Part shown: piece after piece, positions 1-5,962 of the stretch
Layout: each line of letters opens with the position of its first letter
Numbering within the stretch: the stretch's first letter is position 1
DNA from: Peptococcaceae bacterium UBA2264
Lineage (GTDB): Bacteria > Bacillota > Desulfitobacteriia > Desulfitobacteriales > Desulfitobacteriaceae
Assembly (NCBI GenBank): GCA_002347475.1
Contig: DDXI01000008.1
Coordinates: 1 to 7,529 of the forward strand
Direction: 5' to 3'
Length of the DNA stretch: 7,529 bases
Made by a program: the position numbers and the translations under genes
The notes under the pieces: model-generated
What the model was told of the DNA's origin: nothing
Database searches by the model: none
Seen by the model: only the letters and a program-made list of their open reading frames with translations

Positions 1-1
1 C

Positions 2-481
2 TCCCGCCTGCATCACTCCCATGACGTTATTGCTGTAGCTACGACTCAGGAAGAAGTAGGTATCAGAGGGGCTCTGACCAGTGCCTATTCTCTTAATCCC
101 GACATGGCCATTGTTATTGACGTTGTTCATGGTTGTACTCCCGACACTAAAGGGCAAGTCAATATTGAAGTGGGTAAGGGACCATCTGTAGCCCTGGGCC
201 CCAATATTCATCCGGTAATTTATCAGCATCTCTCGGAAACGGCTTTGCTGCAGCGTTTGCTGATGCAGACAGAACCGCTGCCGGGACCGTCAGGAACTGA
301 TGCCTGGGCTATTCAGGTAACCCAAGCCGGAATTCCCACCGGGCTTGTTTCCATTCCTTTACGGTATATGCATACAACGGTCGAAACCCTTGATCTGCAG
401 GATGTGCTGAACTGCGGCAAGCTCCTTGCTTACGCTATAGCCTCCTTACCAGATGATTTGGAGGGTTTGTTATGTTATTAA
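2..481 (+). CDS. M42-family metallo-aminopeptidase, C-terminal part (5' end outside window)
   Basis: The reading frame is open from base 2 to the TAA at 479-481, giving about 159 residues; roughly the first 180 residues of a normal 340-residue M42 enzyme lie upstream. An internal ATG at 104 is not the real start, because the frame before it encodes TTQEEVGIRGA, the family's catalytic Glu-Glu motif. Further on are the metal-ligand Asp in VIDV, an SGTDA segment and RYMH, which supplies the last metal-ligand His. M42 enzymes are cytoplasmic two-metal aminopeptidases that trim peptides released by proteases and usually form dodecameric tetrahedral (TET) shells. The 3' end overlaps the next gene by 10 bases, so the two are probably translationally coupled. 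Exact substrate preference cannot be read from the sequence. Confidence 0.93.
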   Translation, partial: SRLHHSHDVIAVATTQEEVGIRGALTSAYSLNPDMAIVIDVVHGCTPDTKGQVNIEVGKGPSVALGPNIHPVIYQHLSETALLQRLLMQTEPLPGPSGTDAWAIQVTQAGIPTGLVSIPLRYMHTTVETLDLQDVLNCGKLLAYAIASLPDDLEGLLCY

Positions 482-1515
482 AAACTCTTAGTGAACTGAA
501 TGGCGCTTCCGGGGATGAAACTCTTGTCCGTAATTTTCTGTCAGAGAAAATTAAACCCTATGTGGAAAAGATAATAACCGATAAACTGGGTAATTTAATC
601 GCCTTCAAGAATCAGAATCTTTCCGGGCCCAGGGTACTAATTGCAGCTCACATGGATGAAGTTGCTCTGATGATTGTGGCTATAACAAGTGAGGGCTGTC
701 TGAAGTTTAAACCAGTTGGCGGAATTGATGCCCGAATACTGGTTTCCAAAATAGTCCGTATCGGAACTGATTTGACAGGTGTAATCGGGGCTAAAGCTAT
801 CCATCTGCAAAAATTAGCGGAACGGCAAAAGTCTTATACATATGACCAGCTTTACATAGACATCGGGGCACAATCCAAAGAAGAAGCTGCCGGCAAGGTC
901 AAAGTCGGCGATTATGCCTATTTTGTGACTAGCTGTGAGCCTTTCGGAGAAGATCTGTATAAAGGAAAAGCTTTTGATGACCGGGTCGGGTGTGCCATAT
1001 TGGTTGAGCTTCTCAAACAGGAGTATGATTTTCCGCTTGTAGCAGCCTTTACTGTTCAGGAAGAAGTAGGCTTGCGCGGGGCTAAGGTTGCCGCTTACCA
1101 GATTGAACCGGATTTTGCCATTGTTGTTGAAGGAACGATAGCTGCCGATGTCATGGACAGGGCTGAGGAAGAATGGGTTACAGAATTAGGTAAAGGACCA
1201 GCCTGTTCGATTATGGACAGAACAACTCTTTATAGTCCTAAACTTATCCAATATGTAGCTGAATTGGCTCGCAGGAAAAATATCCCGCTCCAATTCCGCC
1301 GCGGATCCAGTGGCGGGAATGACGCCGGGCGCATTCATATCACGAAAACCGGTATCCCGACAGTATCTCTCAGTGTTCCTTGTCGCTATATACACTCTTA
1401 CGTCTCCGTAATCAACGAAAAAGATTTTAGATCTTGTAGTGACCTTGTTCTGGCGCTTTTAAGAAATCTGCCGACACTTAAAAATTATCCGGCAAAGACC
1501 AAGGAGGACCAATAA
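472..1515 (+). CDS. M42-family metallo-aminopeptidase (second of three paralogs)
   Basis: A complete 347-residue enzyme of typical M42 length. Visible metal and catalytic residues, in order, are His60 and Asp62 in AAHMDEV, Asp169 in KAFDDRVG, Glu197-Glu198 in TVQEEVG, Glu220 in IVVEG and His308 in CRYIHS. The catalytic base is expected to be the first Glu of the pair. Compared with its neighbours, the fourth ligand position is Glu rather than Asp, and the usual GGTD segment reads GGND (residues 281-284). The start at 472 is supported by GGAGG seven bases upstream, and it overlaps the end of the previous gene. The stop overlaps the next start as TAATG. The predicted role is cytoplasmic peptide turnover, probably as an N-terminal exopeptidase. 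A cellulase/endoglucanase label sometimes given to this family would be wrong here. Confidence 0.95.
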   Translation: MLLKTLSELNGASGDETLVRNFLSEKIKPYVEKIITDKLGNLIAFKNQNLSGPRVLIAAHMDEVALMIVAITSEGCLKFKPVGGIDARILVSKIVRIGTDLTGVIGAKAIHLQKLAERQKSYTYDQLYIDIGAQSKEEAAGKVKVGDYAYFVTSCEPFGEDLYKGKAFDDRVGCAILVELLKQEYDFPLVAAFTVQEEVGLRGAKVAAYQIEPDFAIVVEGTIAADVMDRAEEEWVTELGKGPACSIMDRTTLYSPKLIQYVAELARRKNIPLQFRRGSSGGNDAGRIHITKTGIPTVSLSVPCRYIHSYVSVINEKDFRSCSDLVLALLRNLPTLKNYPAKTKEDQ

Positions 1516-2531
1516 TGTTAGATAAATCTGATAGCCTCAGTCTGGATTATTCGCTTCTCAGCATTCTGACTCAGCTTTTTGGTCCTTCAGGTTCTGAAGA
1601 AGAGGTTGCTCAGTTTATCTCTGTTCAACTGCAGTCTCATAGTGATGAGATTTCCACAGATACTCTGGGAAATTTGATAGTCAAGCGCCGAGGTACGGGA
1701 AAACGTATCATGGTAGCCTCTCATATGGACCAGATCGGAATCCTTGTCACCAATATTGACAAGGAAGGTTTTTTGCGTTTCACCATCCTGGGCAGTATGG
1801 CTATAACCGCTCTCAATAAAAAGAGAGTTAAATTCCGCAATGGCAGAATAGGTGTTATTGGTGTGGAAAAATTGGAGAAAGTCACAGATTTGAAGCTGGA
1901 AAAATTCTATATAGATATCGGTGTTTCTTCGCGGGAAGAAGCTGGCAAAGCAGTGCAGATAGGAGATTCGGCAGTTCTTGTCGGGGATTTTGTTGAATCC
2001 GGTTCCAGAATTATCTCTAAAGCATTTGACGACCGTCTGGGCTGTTTTATTGCGATAGAAGCACTTAAACGAGTCAAAACCGGACATGAATTGGCCTTTG
2101 TTTTCACTGTCCAGGAGGAAGTAGGGACCCGCGGTGCTCAGACAGCTGCCTATGCTCTTGATCCTGATTTAGCTCTGGCCGTGGATGTAACAGCAACCGG
2201 AGATACCCCCAAAGCCCAGCAAATGTCTGTCGAACTTGGTAAGGGAGCCGGTATAAAAGTTTACGACCGTTCCCTGGTTACTTCGCCGCAAATAAAACGC
2301 TGGATGGCGGATGTAGCAGCAGAGAATAAGATCCCTTTTCAGTGGGAAGTCCTGGAGTTTGGGGGAACTGATTCCGGAGCAATTAATTTAACCAAAGGAG
2401 GGATCCCGGCAGGGGTTATCTCTGTGCCGATACGTTATCTGCATAGCCCTGCCGAAATGGCGGATAGAAAAGATGTGGAAGCTGCTGTTGATTTATTGGT
2501 TGCACTCCTGGAAAGCCCCGCAGAGTTATAA
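1515..2531 (+). CDS. M42-family metallo-aminopeptidase (third of three paralogs)
   Basis: A complete 338-residue M42 enzyme. The metal-site residues are His70 and Asp72 in ASHMDQI, Asp172 in KAFDDRLG, Glu201-Glu202 in TVQEEVG, Asp224 in LAVDV and His310 in IRYLHS. GGTDSG lies at 283-288. AAGGAGG at 1501-1507 gives a strong ribosome binding site, and the ATG shares its A with the previous stop codon, so translation is coupled to the gene upstream. All ligands are present, so the enzyme should be active. Because three paralogs are co-expressed, they may assemble into one mixed TET particle or into separate particles with different residue preferences; that is inference. No clear intrinsic terminator follows; a new promoter starts within 20 bases. 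Confidence 0.95.
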   Translation: MLDKSDSLSLDYSLLSILTQLFGPSGSEEEVAQFISVQLQSHSDEISTDTLGNLIVKRRGTGKRIMVASHMDQIGILVTNIDKEGFLRFTILGSMAITALNKKRVKFRNGRIGVIGVEKLEKVTDLKLEKFYIDIGVSSREEAGKAVQIGDSAVLVGDFVESGSRIISKAFDDRLGCFIAIEALKRVKTGHELAFVFTVQEEVGTRGAQTAAYALDPDLALAVDVTATGDTPKAQQMSVELGKGAGIKVYDRSLVTSPQIKRWMADVAAENKIPFQWEVLEFGGTDSGAINLTKGGIPAGVISVPIRYLHSPAEMADRKDVEAAVDLLVALLESPAEL

Positions 2532-2545
2532 GACCTGCCGCTAAC

Positions 2546-2574
2546 TTGTTCATATTGGAAAAAAAGCATATAAT
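2546..2574 (+). promoter_or_regulatory. Sigma-A-type promoter for the lipoprotein gene
   Basis: TTGTTC (2546-2551) and TATAAT (2569-2574) are separated by exactly 17 bases. Transcription would start near 2581, leaving a leader of about 108 bases before the TTG start at 2689. The leader carries a near-perfect direct repeat (TATTTGTCGAA at 2596, TATTTGTCCGAA at 2643) and a 13-base palindrome at 2636-2648 (CAAATA-A-TATTTG). No known riboswitch is recognisable in it. Confidence 0.75.
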
Positions 2575-2671
2575 ATCAGAAGGAAAAAAACCGGGTATTT
2601 GTCGAAATTAATTTCTGTATTTTCCCCATTATCCCCAAATAATATTTGTCCGAATAAAAATAAGAGAATTG

Positions 2672-2691
2672 AAAAGGAGTGTTCAAGGTTG
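2672..2691 (+). promoter_or_regulatory. Ribosome binding site that fixes the TTG start
   Basis: AAAAGGAG at 2672-2679 lies nine bases before TTG at 2689-2691. The longer in-frame start at 2599 (also TTG) has no such site and would place 30 polar residues ahead of the signal peptide, so 2689 is preferred. Confidence 0.8.
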
Positions 2692-3402
2692 AAAAAAAGT
2701 TCGGGATTGAAGTGGAGTTCGGTTTTAGCAGTTATTATTTTGGTTTTCTTGACAGGTACCATCCTGACAGGATGTGGAGGAACAGCCCAAAAGGCATCTG
2801 AGACGTCATCTGCGCAAGACCCTGCCGAAAATACCCAGGAGACGCTTTCAGATCTGTTTAGCAAAGGTCAGAATATCGAAGGTCTCAGTTATGACTATGT
2901 CGTAACCTTAGATGGAAAAGAGACTTATAACGGGAAGATCAATATTCAGGGAAAGAAAATGAGATCAGAAAGCACAGTCGAAGGCCAAAAAACCATTACT
3001 ATCATCGACGGGGATTCTATCTTGAGCTATAATTCGGAGCAAAATATTGCCTATAAAATTACCGCTGATATGACTGATCAAGTCAAGACGCCAGCAGAAT
3101 ATATTAATGATGCGAGTTCGCAAACAGAAAAGTTCCAGACTTTGGAAACTGCTGTCTACGATGGTGTCAAATGCAGAGTTATCAGTGTTACCGGAACAGA
3201 TGGTCAGGAACAGACGAAAATGTGGGTACGGGAGGATTACGGCATCCCGCTCAGAGTGGAAACAAAAGGCGCGGATGGCAGTACTGTTGTTATCGAGTAC
3301 AAAAATATGAAAATTGGGTCTCTGCCGGATGATACCTTTAAACTTCCGGCAGGTGTTAAGGTGATGGATATGAATGAGATTACCAACATGTTGCCTCAGT
3401 AG
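2689..3402 (+). CDS. Lipoprotein with LolA-like / DUF4412-like body
   Basis: Starting at TTG 2689 the protein has 237 residues. It opens with a lipoprotein signal peptide: positive residues (KK and K), a hydrophobic stretch at about residues 11-25 (SVLAVIILVF), and a lipobox LTGC with the lipidated Cys at 29. A Gly/Ser/Thr-rich linker follows. The body (about residues 50-235) is made of alternating beta-strand-like segments with Gly-Lys turns, ending in a LPDDTFKLP motif. This pattern resembles the LolA/LppX-like fold found in Firmicute surface lipoproteins, often annotated as outer-membrane lipoprotein-sorting family or DUF4412. It should be anchored to the outer face of the membrane; its ligand is unknown. 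It has its own promoter and is a separate transcription unit from the peptidases. The family assignment is by eye; the lipoprotein call is firm. Confidence 0.85.
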   Translation: MKKSSGLKWSSVLAVIILVFLTGTILTGCGGTAQKASETSSAQDPAENTQETLSDLFSKGQNIEGLSYDYVVTLDGKETYNGKINIQGKKMRSESTVEGQKTITIIDGDSILSYNSEQNIAYKITADMTDQVKTPAEYINDASSQTEKFQTLETAVYDGVKCRVISVTGTDGQEQTKMWVREDYGIPLRVETKGADGSTVVIEYKNMKIGSLPDDTFKLPAGVKVMDMNEITNMLPQ

Positions 3403-3434
3403 TTCAGAAACTAAAAAATAATATCTTTTTAGAG

Positions 3435-3463
3435 TTGCAAATAATAAGGACAGGTAGTAAAAT
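3435..3463 (+). promoter_or_regulatory. Promoter of tRNA-Lys
   Basis: TTGCAA (3435-3440) and TAAAAT (3458-3463) are 17 bases apart. The predicted start near 3470 is about 25 bases ahead of the mature tRNA. The rest of 3403-3494 holds no gene. An A/T-rich inverted repeat at about 3411-3432 (CTAAAAA ... TTTTTAG) could weakly terminate the lipoprotein transcript. Confidence 0.7.
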
Positions 3464-3494
3464 AAATGTCAGTGGTTTTACCTGCACAACATAA

Positions 3495-3570
3495 GCGCCA
3501 CTAGCTCAGCTGGTAGAGCATCCGACTCTTAATCGGCAGGTCCTGGGTTCGAATCCCCGGTGGCGCACCA
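3495..3570 (+). tRNA. tRNA-Lys (anticodon CTT)
   Basis: A 76-base cloverleaf with encoded CCA. The acceptor stem 3495-3501 / 3560-3566 pairs in all seven positions. The D arm is 3504-3519 and the anticodon loop 3526-3532 has CTT at 3528-3530, reading AAG. The variable loop is 3538-3542 and the T loop 3548-3554 is TTCGAAT. The discriminator A is at 3567 and CCA at 3568-3570. Two pairs do not form: T3521 opposite C3537 at the outer end of the anticodon stem, and T3544 opposite C3558 in the T stem. The 3' part is very probably the attachment site of the element to the right, and the T-stem mismatch might record a recombined junction. The gene should still fold and function. Confidence 0.95.
3548..3570 (+). 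other. Probable attL core in the 3' end of tRNA-Lys
   Basis: The 3' end of the tRNA gene is directly followed by the integrase region, the usual arrangement for a tyrosine-recombinase element that restores the tRNA on insertion. The exact crossover point is not visible, because the matching copy (attR) must lie beyond the right edge. The left boundary given here is the start of the T loop and is a guess; the anticodon loop is an equally plausible crossover. Confidence 0.55.
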
Positions 3571-3583
3571 GTTAAATCAAGGG

Positions 3584-3610
3584 TTTTTGAGGTTTCTGGT
3601 AACTCAAAAA
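3584..3610. repeat. Inverted repeat in the attachment region
   Basis: TTTTTGAG (3584-3591) and CTCAAAAA (3603-3610) are perfect 8-base inverted arms around an 11-base loop, starting 13 bases after the tRNA. It could be a weak end signal for the tRNA transcript or a protein-binding site used in integration. The sequence does not decide between these. Confidence 0.5.
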
Positions 3611-3644
3611 AACATAAAATACTACTACCGTACTACTACCAGAA
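3594..3644. repeat. Candidate integrase arm-type sites (direct and inverted repeats)
   Basis: TACTACTACC occurs twice, at 3620-3629 and 3631-3640, with an 11-base period, about one helical turn. The right copy runs into TACCAGAA (3637-3644), which is the exact inverse of TTCTGGTA at 3594-3601. Short repeats beside the core site are where the N-terminal arm-binding domain of such integrases normally docks. The repeats are seen directly; the binding role is inferred from position and from the integrase having an arm-binding-type N terminus. Confidence 0.5.
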
Positions 3645-3660
3645 GAGGGTAATAAATATA

Positions 3661-3687
3661 GCCGCCAAAAGTGCTAGTTTTGACGGC
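3661..3687 (-). terminator. Probable terminator of the integrase transcript
   Basis: GCCGCCAAAA (3661-3670) and TTTTGACGGC (3678-3687) form a 10-base stem with a 7-base loop. Read on the minus strand, the one imperfect position is a U-G wobble, while on the plus strand it is a C-A mismatch, so it suits minus-strand RNA. It lies 34 bases past the integrase stop. The tail after it (TATATTTATT) is only moderately T-rich, so it may be weak. Confidence 0.5.
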
Positions 3688-3712
3688 TTGATAGAAAGCC
3701 TTATGTTTAGAG

Positions 3713-3737
3713 CTCTTCCTTTATGGAAGGGTTTTTT
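3713..3737 (+). terminator. Plus-strand intrinsic terminator insulating the integrase from tRNA readthrough
   Basis: CTCTTCC (3713-3719) pairs with GGAAGGG (3725-3731) around a TTTAT loop, followed by six T residues (3732-3737). In this direction it would stop transcripts running rightward out of the tRNA gene before they cross the integrase antisense. It overlaps the last codons of the integrase. Confidence 0.65.
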
Positions 3738-4920
3738 CTTTGAATAGATAATCCAGCTTTGCAGCTGCAGCCTGTTTGATTTCCGGGAGTACGTGGGAAT
3801 AGGTATTTAGTGTTAAGGATATATCACTATGGCCCATCATCTCTTGGACTACTTTGGGATGTTCATTAGCCTCAAGCAGCCTAGTGGCGAATGTGTGCCG
3901 GGTAGCAGCATGGAAATTGATATGCTCCAGGTTGGCTTTCTCCAGGAGCTGATAAAACTTTCTCAGGAAGTTCCGGGGCTCAATTACCCCGCCTATTTCA
4001 TTAGTGAATACCAATCCGGTATCTATCCATATTTCTCCGGCAGCTAGTTTTTCTCCTAGCTGTCTTTTTTTATGTGCTTTTAGCTCTGCCAGGACACTGG
4101 CCGGCAGGGGAATGGATCTCTTGCCTGATTCTGTTTTAGGGGGAGAGAATATCAGTTTTGTCTTTGTGGGGCTGTTATCATCAAATACCCTTATTCTCTG
4201 GACTGTTTGTTCAATACGGATTGCTCCTGTTTGCAGATTGACGTTCTGCCAGGGTAAGGCCATGAGTTCACCCTCCCGGACCCCAGTCCCCAGGGCCAGG
4301 ATAAAGGCAGCCCTTAACCTTTCACCATCAAGCGCTGATAAGAAGTTCAACTGCTGTTCCACTGTAAAGACTTTAATCTTTGGCCGCTTCATCTTTGGCA
4401 ATTCTGTTGCTTCAGTGGGATTGCGGGGGATCAGGTTATTCCGTACAGCCTGGCGCAGCGCCTGGTGGAGTGTTATGTGAATATGCCGCACACTGGAGGC
4501 CGACAGGCCGCCTGAACCGTCAATCTGCCCTTTAGCTGATTTCTCGTTATAAAGTGCCTGGATATGTTCAGGCCTCAGGTCCTTAAGCAGTATTCTGCCA
4601 ATGACCGGGTTTATATGGACGCGGATCAAATACTCATAATCCCGGAGGGTGGAAGGTCTGACGCTGGGCTTCTTGTACTGAAATAACCATGTATCTAACC
4701 AATCGCCGATCCTTACCTTATTTGGTTCAACAAAGGTTCCTTTTTGAACATCGTTAATAGCCTGGTTAAGCTTTTCCGCTACTTCCTGACGGGTTTTACC
4801 GTAAAAGAATTTTCTTTTTTGTTTACCTTCTTCATCAAAGCCTGTGGTGATAACCGCACACCATTGACCATTTTTTCGTTTGGAGATTGAACCCTCATTA
4901 TTTCCTCTTTTACTGGGCAT
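3721..4920 (-). CDS. int: Tyrosine recombinase / integrase
   Basis: This 399-residue protein catalyses site-specific insertion and excision of the element at tRNA-Lys. The N terminus (about 8-62) is a basic arm-type DNA-binding domain (GSISKRKNGQW start). Residues about 70-165 form the SAM-like core-binding domain, and about 185-390 the catalytic domain. Catalytic residues visible are Arg215 (GTGVREGEL), Lys262 (PPKTESGKR), His337, Arg341, His364 (MMGHSD) and the nucleophile Tyr374 (LNTYSHV). Box II reads HAATRHTFATR, so three residues rather than the usual two separate His337 and Arg341. The start is set by AAAGGAG eight bases before the ATG. That site lies in the end of the upstream gene, which stops only two bases earlier, so the two are co-transcribed. 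The orientation, reading toward the tRNA, is typical of tRNA-integrated elements. Confidence 0.96.
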   Translation of the reverse strand: MPSKRGNNEGSISKRKNGQWCAVITTGFDEEGKQKRKFFYGKTRQEVAEKLNQAINDVQKGTFVEPNKVRIGDWLDTWLFQYKKPSVRPSTLRDYEYLIRVHINPVIGRILLKDLRPEHIQALYNEKSAKGQIDGSGGLSASSVRHIHITLHQALRQAVRNNLIPRNPTEATELPKMKRPKIKVFTVEQQLNFLSALDGERLRAAFILALGTGVREGELMALPWQNVNLQTGAIRIEQTVQRIRVFDDNSPTKTKLIFSPPKTESGKRSIPLPASVLAELKAHKKRQLGEKLAAGEIWIDTGLVFTNEIGGVIEPRNFLRKFYQLLEKANLEHINFHAATRHTFATRLLEANEHPKVVQEMMGHSDISLTLNTYSHVLPEIKQAAAAKLDYLFKEKTLP

Positions 4921-4922
4921 GG

Positions 4923-5837
4923 TTATTGCTCCTTTCCTTCCTTTTTATTTTTATACCAAAGTTTTCTTCTGTCACAGTTCGGGCAATACTTTTGTCTTTT
5001 ATCGTGACACCAGAATAAATTTTTACATTCAGGATTTTCACATTCTTTCAAGTGTTTTGTACCTTCCTTGCTGGTAACGATTGCATATAGCTGATAGTAA
5101 CAAAGATCTAATAATTCGCAATATGTCATTATTTCAAGAATCGGATTATTTGGGTTAAATATCTCTGAATCGCAGAATGGAGATTCAACTTTAAGAAAAC
5201 ACGATTCCTTTAATTCGTTATTAAATATTTCCTGCATGATATGGCAACAAATTATTTTTGTTTTATTAAAGTCATTAATTTGTTCCATATTTTTGCTATA
5301 AAAATTAATTATATCCTTATAACTCATCCCGAAAAAATATCCACGATTTAGGAAGGGACAATTTACTAGAAAGGAGATATTTTTTATAAGTATGTCAATA
5401 TCTTCACCAATTAACCCAAGCCATAAATTAAAGACGCATCGCATTTGAACAATATGTGTACAAAAAGAAGAATAATCCACACTCGGCTTATCGTCTATAA
5501 TCATTCTTCCATCTTGTTGACTATTTCTCAGCGGTAAGCCGTAATTATAACACCATTTTAATAACTTTCTTTCTGAGATATATGAAGAACAATTGTTCCA
5601 ATTAATCGTATTGTTAAAATTTGCTGTGTCAATTAAATCAATGATAATGCTTTTATTCTTTGAGAATTTCTCTATTGAAATTTCTTTTTGTTTCCAGGAC
5701 TTAAATTCAAGCTGTCTTAAATATTTCTTACCTTCATACTCAAAAATATCATAATTATGCCCTGGTCCTGGCAACCATGAGATTGCGGTGGAAAGTTGAC
5801 CTATATTGAAAAGAATTTCATTTATGTTATATTTCAT
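4923..5837 (-). CDS. Unrecognised protein with C-terminal CGNR-like zinc finger, in the integrase operon
   Basis: 304 residues; the start ATG at 5835-5837 has AGGAG about ten bases upstream. I do not recognise residues 1-250, which are rich in Ile, Asn, Lys, Tyr and Cys with no obvious signal peptide or long membrane helix. The C terminus holds Cys266, Cys271, Cys285 and Cys288 (C-x4-C-x13-C-x2-C) followed by RRKLWYKNKK. This closely resembles the zinc-binding tail of CGNR-type proteins, which are putative DNA-binding transcription regulators. Cys277 and His278 lie within the loop. The gene is markedly A/T-rich compared with int and the host genes. It is the first gene of the leftward operon, is followed by int after two bases, and starts next to a cluster of GACGTAA boxes. 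A regulator of excision or of its own promoter is one reading; a cargo or defence protein is another. Confidence 0.8.
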   Translation of the reverse strand: MKYNINEILFNIGQLSTAISWLPGPGHNYDIFEYEGKKYLRQLEFKSWKQKEISIEKFSKNKSIIIDLIDTANFNNTINWNNCSSYISERKLLKWCYNYGLPLRNSQQDGRMIIDDKPSVDYSSFCTHIVQMRCVFNLWLGLIGEDIDILIKNISFLVNCPFLNRGYFFGMSYKDIINFYSKNMEQINDFNKTKIICCHIMQEIFNNELKESCFLKVESPFCDSEIFNPNNPILEIMTYCELLDLCYYQLYAIVTSKEGTKHLKECENPECKNLFWCHDKRQKYCPNCDRRKLWYKNKKEGKEQ

Positions 5838-5891
5838 GACGCAAAATCTCCTATAAGACGTAAAATTGACGTAAACATTATATATTACGTC
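5838..5891. promoter_or_regulatory. Cluster of four GACGTAA-type boxes (candidate operators)
   Basis: Three same-direction copies are seen: GACGCAAAA at 5838-5846, GACGTAAAA at 5857-5865 and GACGTAAA at 5868-5875. An inverted copy TTACGTC lies at 5885-5891. The outer pair TAAGACGTAA (5854-5863) and TTACGTCTTA (5885-5894) is a perfect 10-base inverted repeat. Starts are 19 and 11 bases apart, near whole helical turns. The boxes cover the predicted leftward promoter and its start, as repressor operators do. Which protein binds is unknown. Confidence 0.6.
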
Positions 5892-5905
5892 TTAATAATA
5901 ACATA
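5877..5905 (-). promoter_or_regulatory. Candidate leftward promoter for the zinc-finger gene and int
   Basis: On the minus strand a perfect TATAAT occupies 5882-5877, with a poor -35 (TATGTT at 5905-5900) 17 bases upstream. Transcription would start near 5870, inside the third GACGTAA box. The leader would be about 33 bases. Confidence 0.5.
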
Positions 5906-5909
5906 TTAT
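5904..5909 (+). promoter_or_regulatory. Possible -10 of the rightward promoter
   Basis: TATTAT at 5904-5909 is the best -10-like element ahead of the HTH gene, but no good -35 sits 16-18 bases before it. A TTGACG at 5866-5871 is too far away. The rightward promoter may therefore need activation, or it may have been misplaced here. Confidence 0.3.
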
Positions 5910-5962
5910 AGGGCTATAGGCAAGCACAAAGCATCAAAAAAAAGCAAAGGAGATGACAAAAC

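Noticed and set aside
104..106. ATG 104 as the start of the first peptidase
   Set aside because: The frame upstream encodes the conserved QEEVG motif, so the gene begins outside the window.
1587..2087. 166-residue minus-strand ORF within the third peptidase
   Set aside because: It is antisense to a well-supported enzyme gene, with shadow-like composition.
2599..2688. Longer lipoprotein start at TTG 2599
   Set aside because: It has no ribosome binding site and puts 30 polar residues ahead of the signal peptide; the TTG at 2689 has AAAAGGAG at proper spacing.
3571..3720. CRISPR-like array from the TACTACTACC repeats
   Set aside because: There are only two 10-base copies one base apart, with no spacers; they fit integrase arm sites better.
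4004..4480. 158-residue plus-strand ORF antisense to int
   Set aside because: It lies fully within the integrase coding sequence and shows no recognisable protein features or ribosome binding site support.
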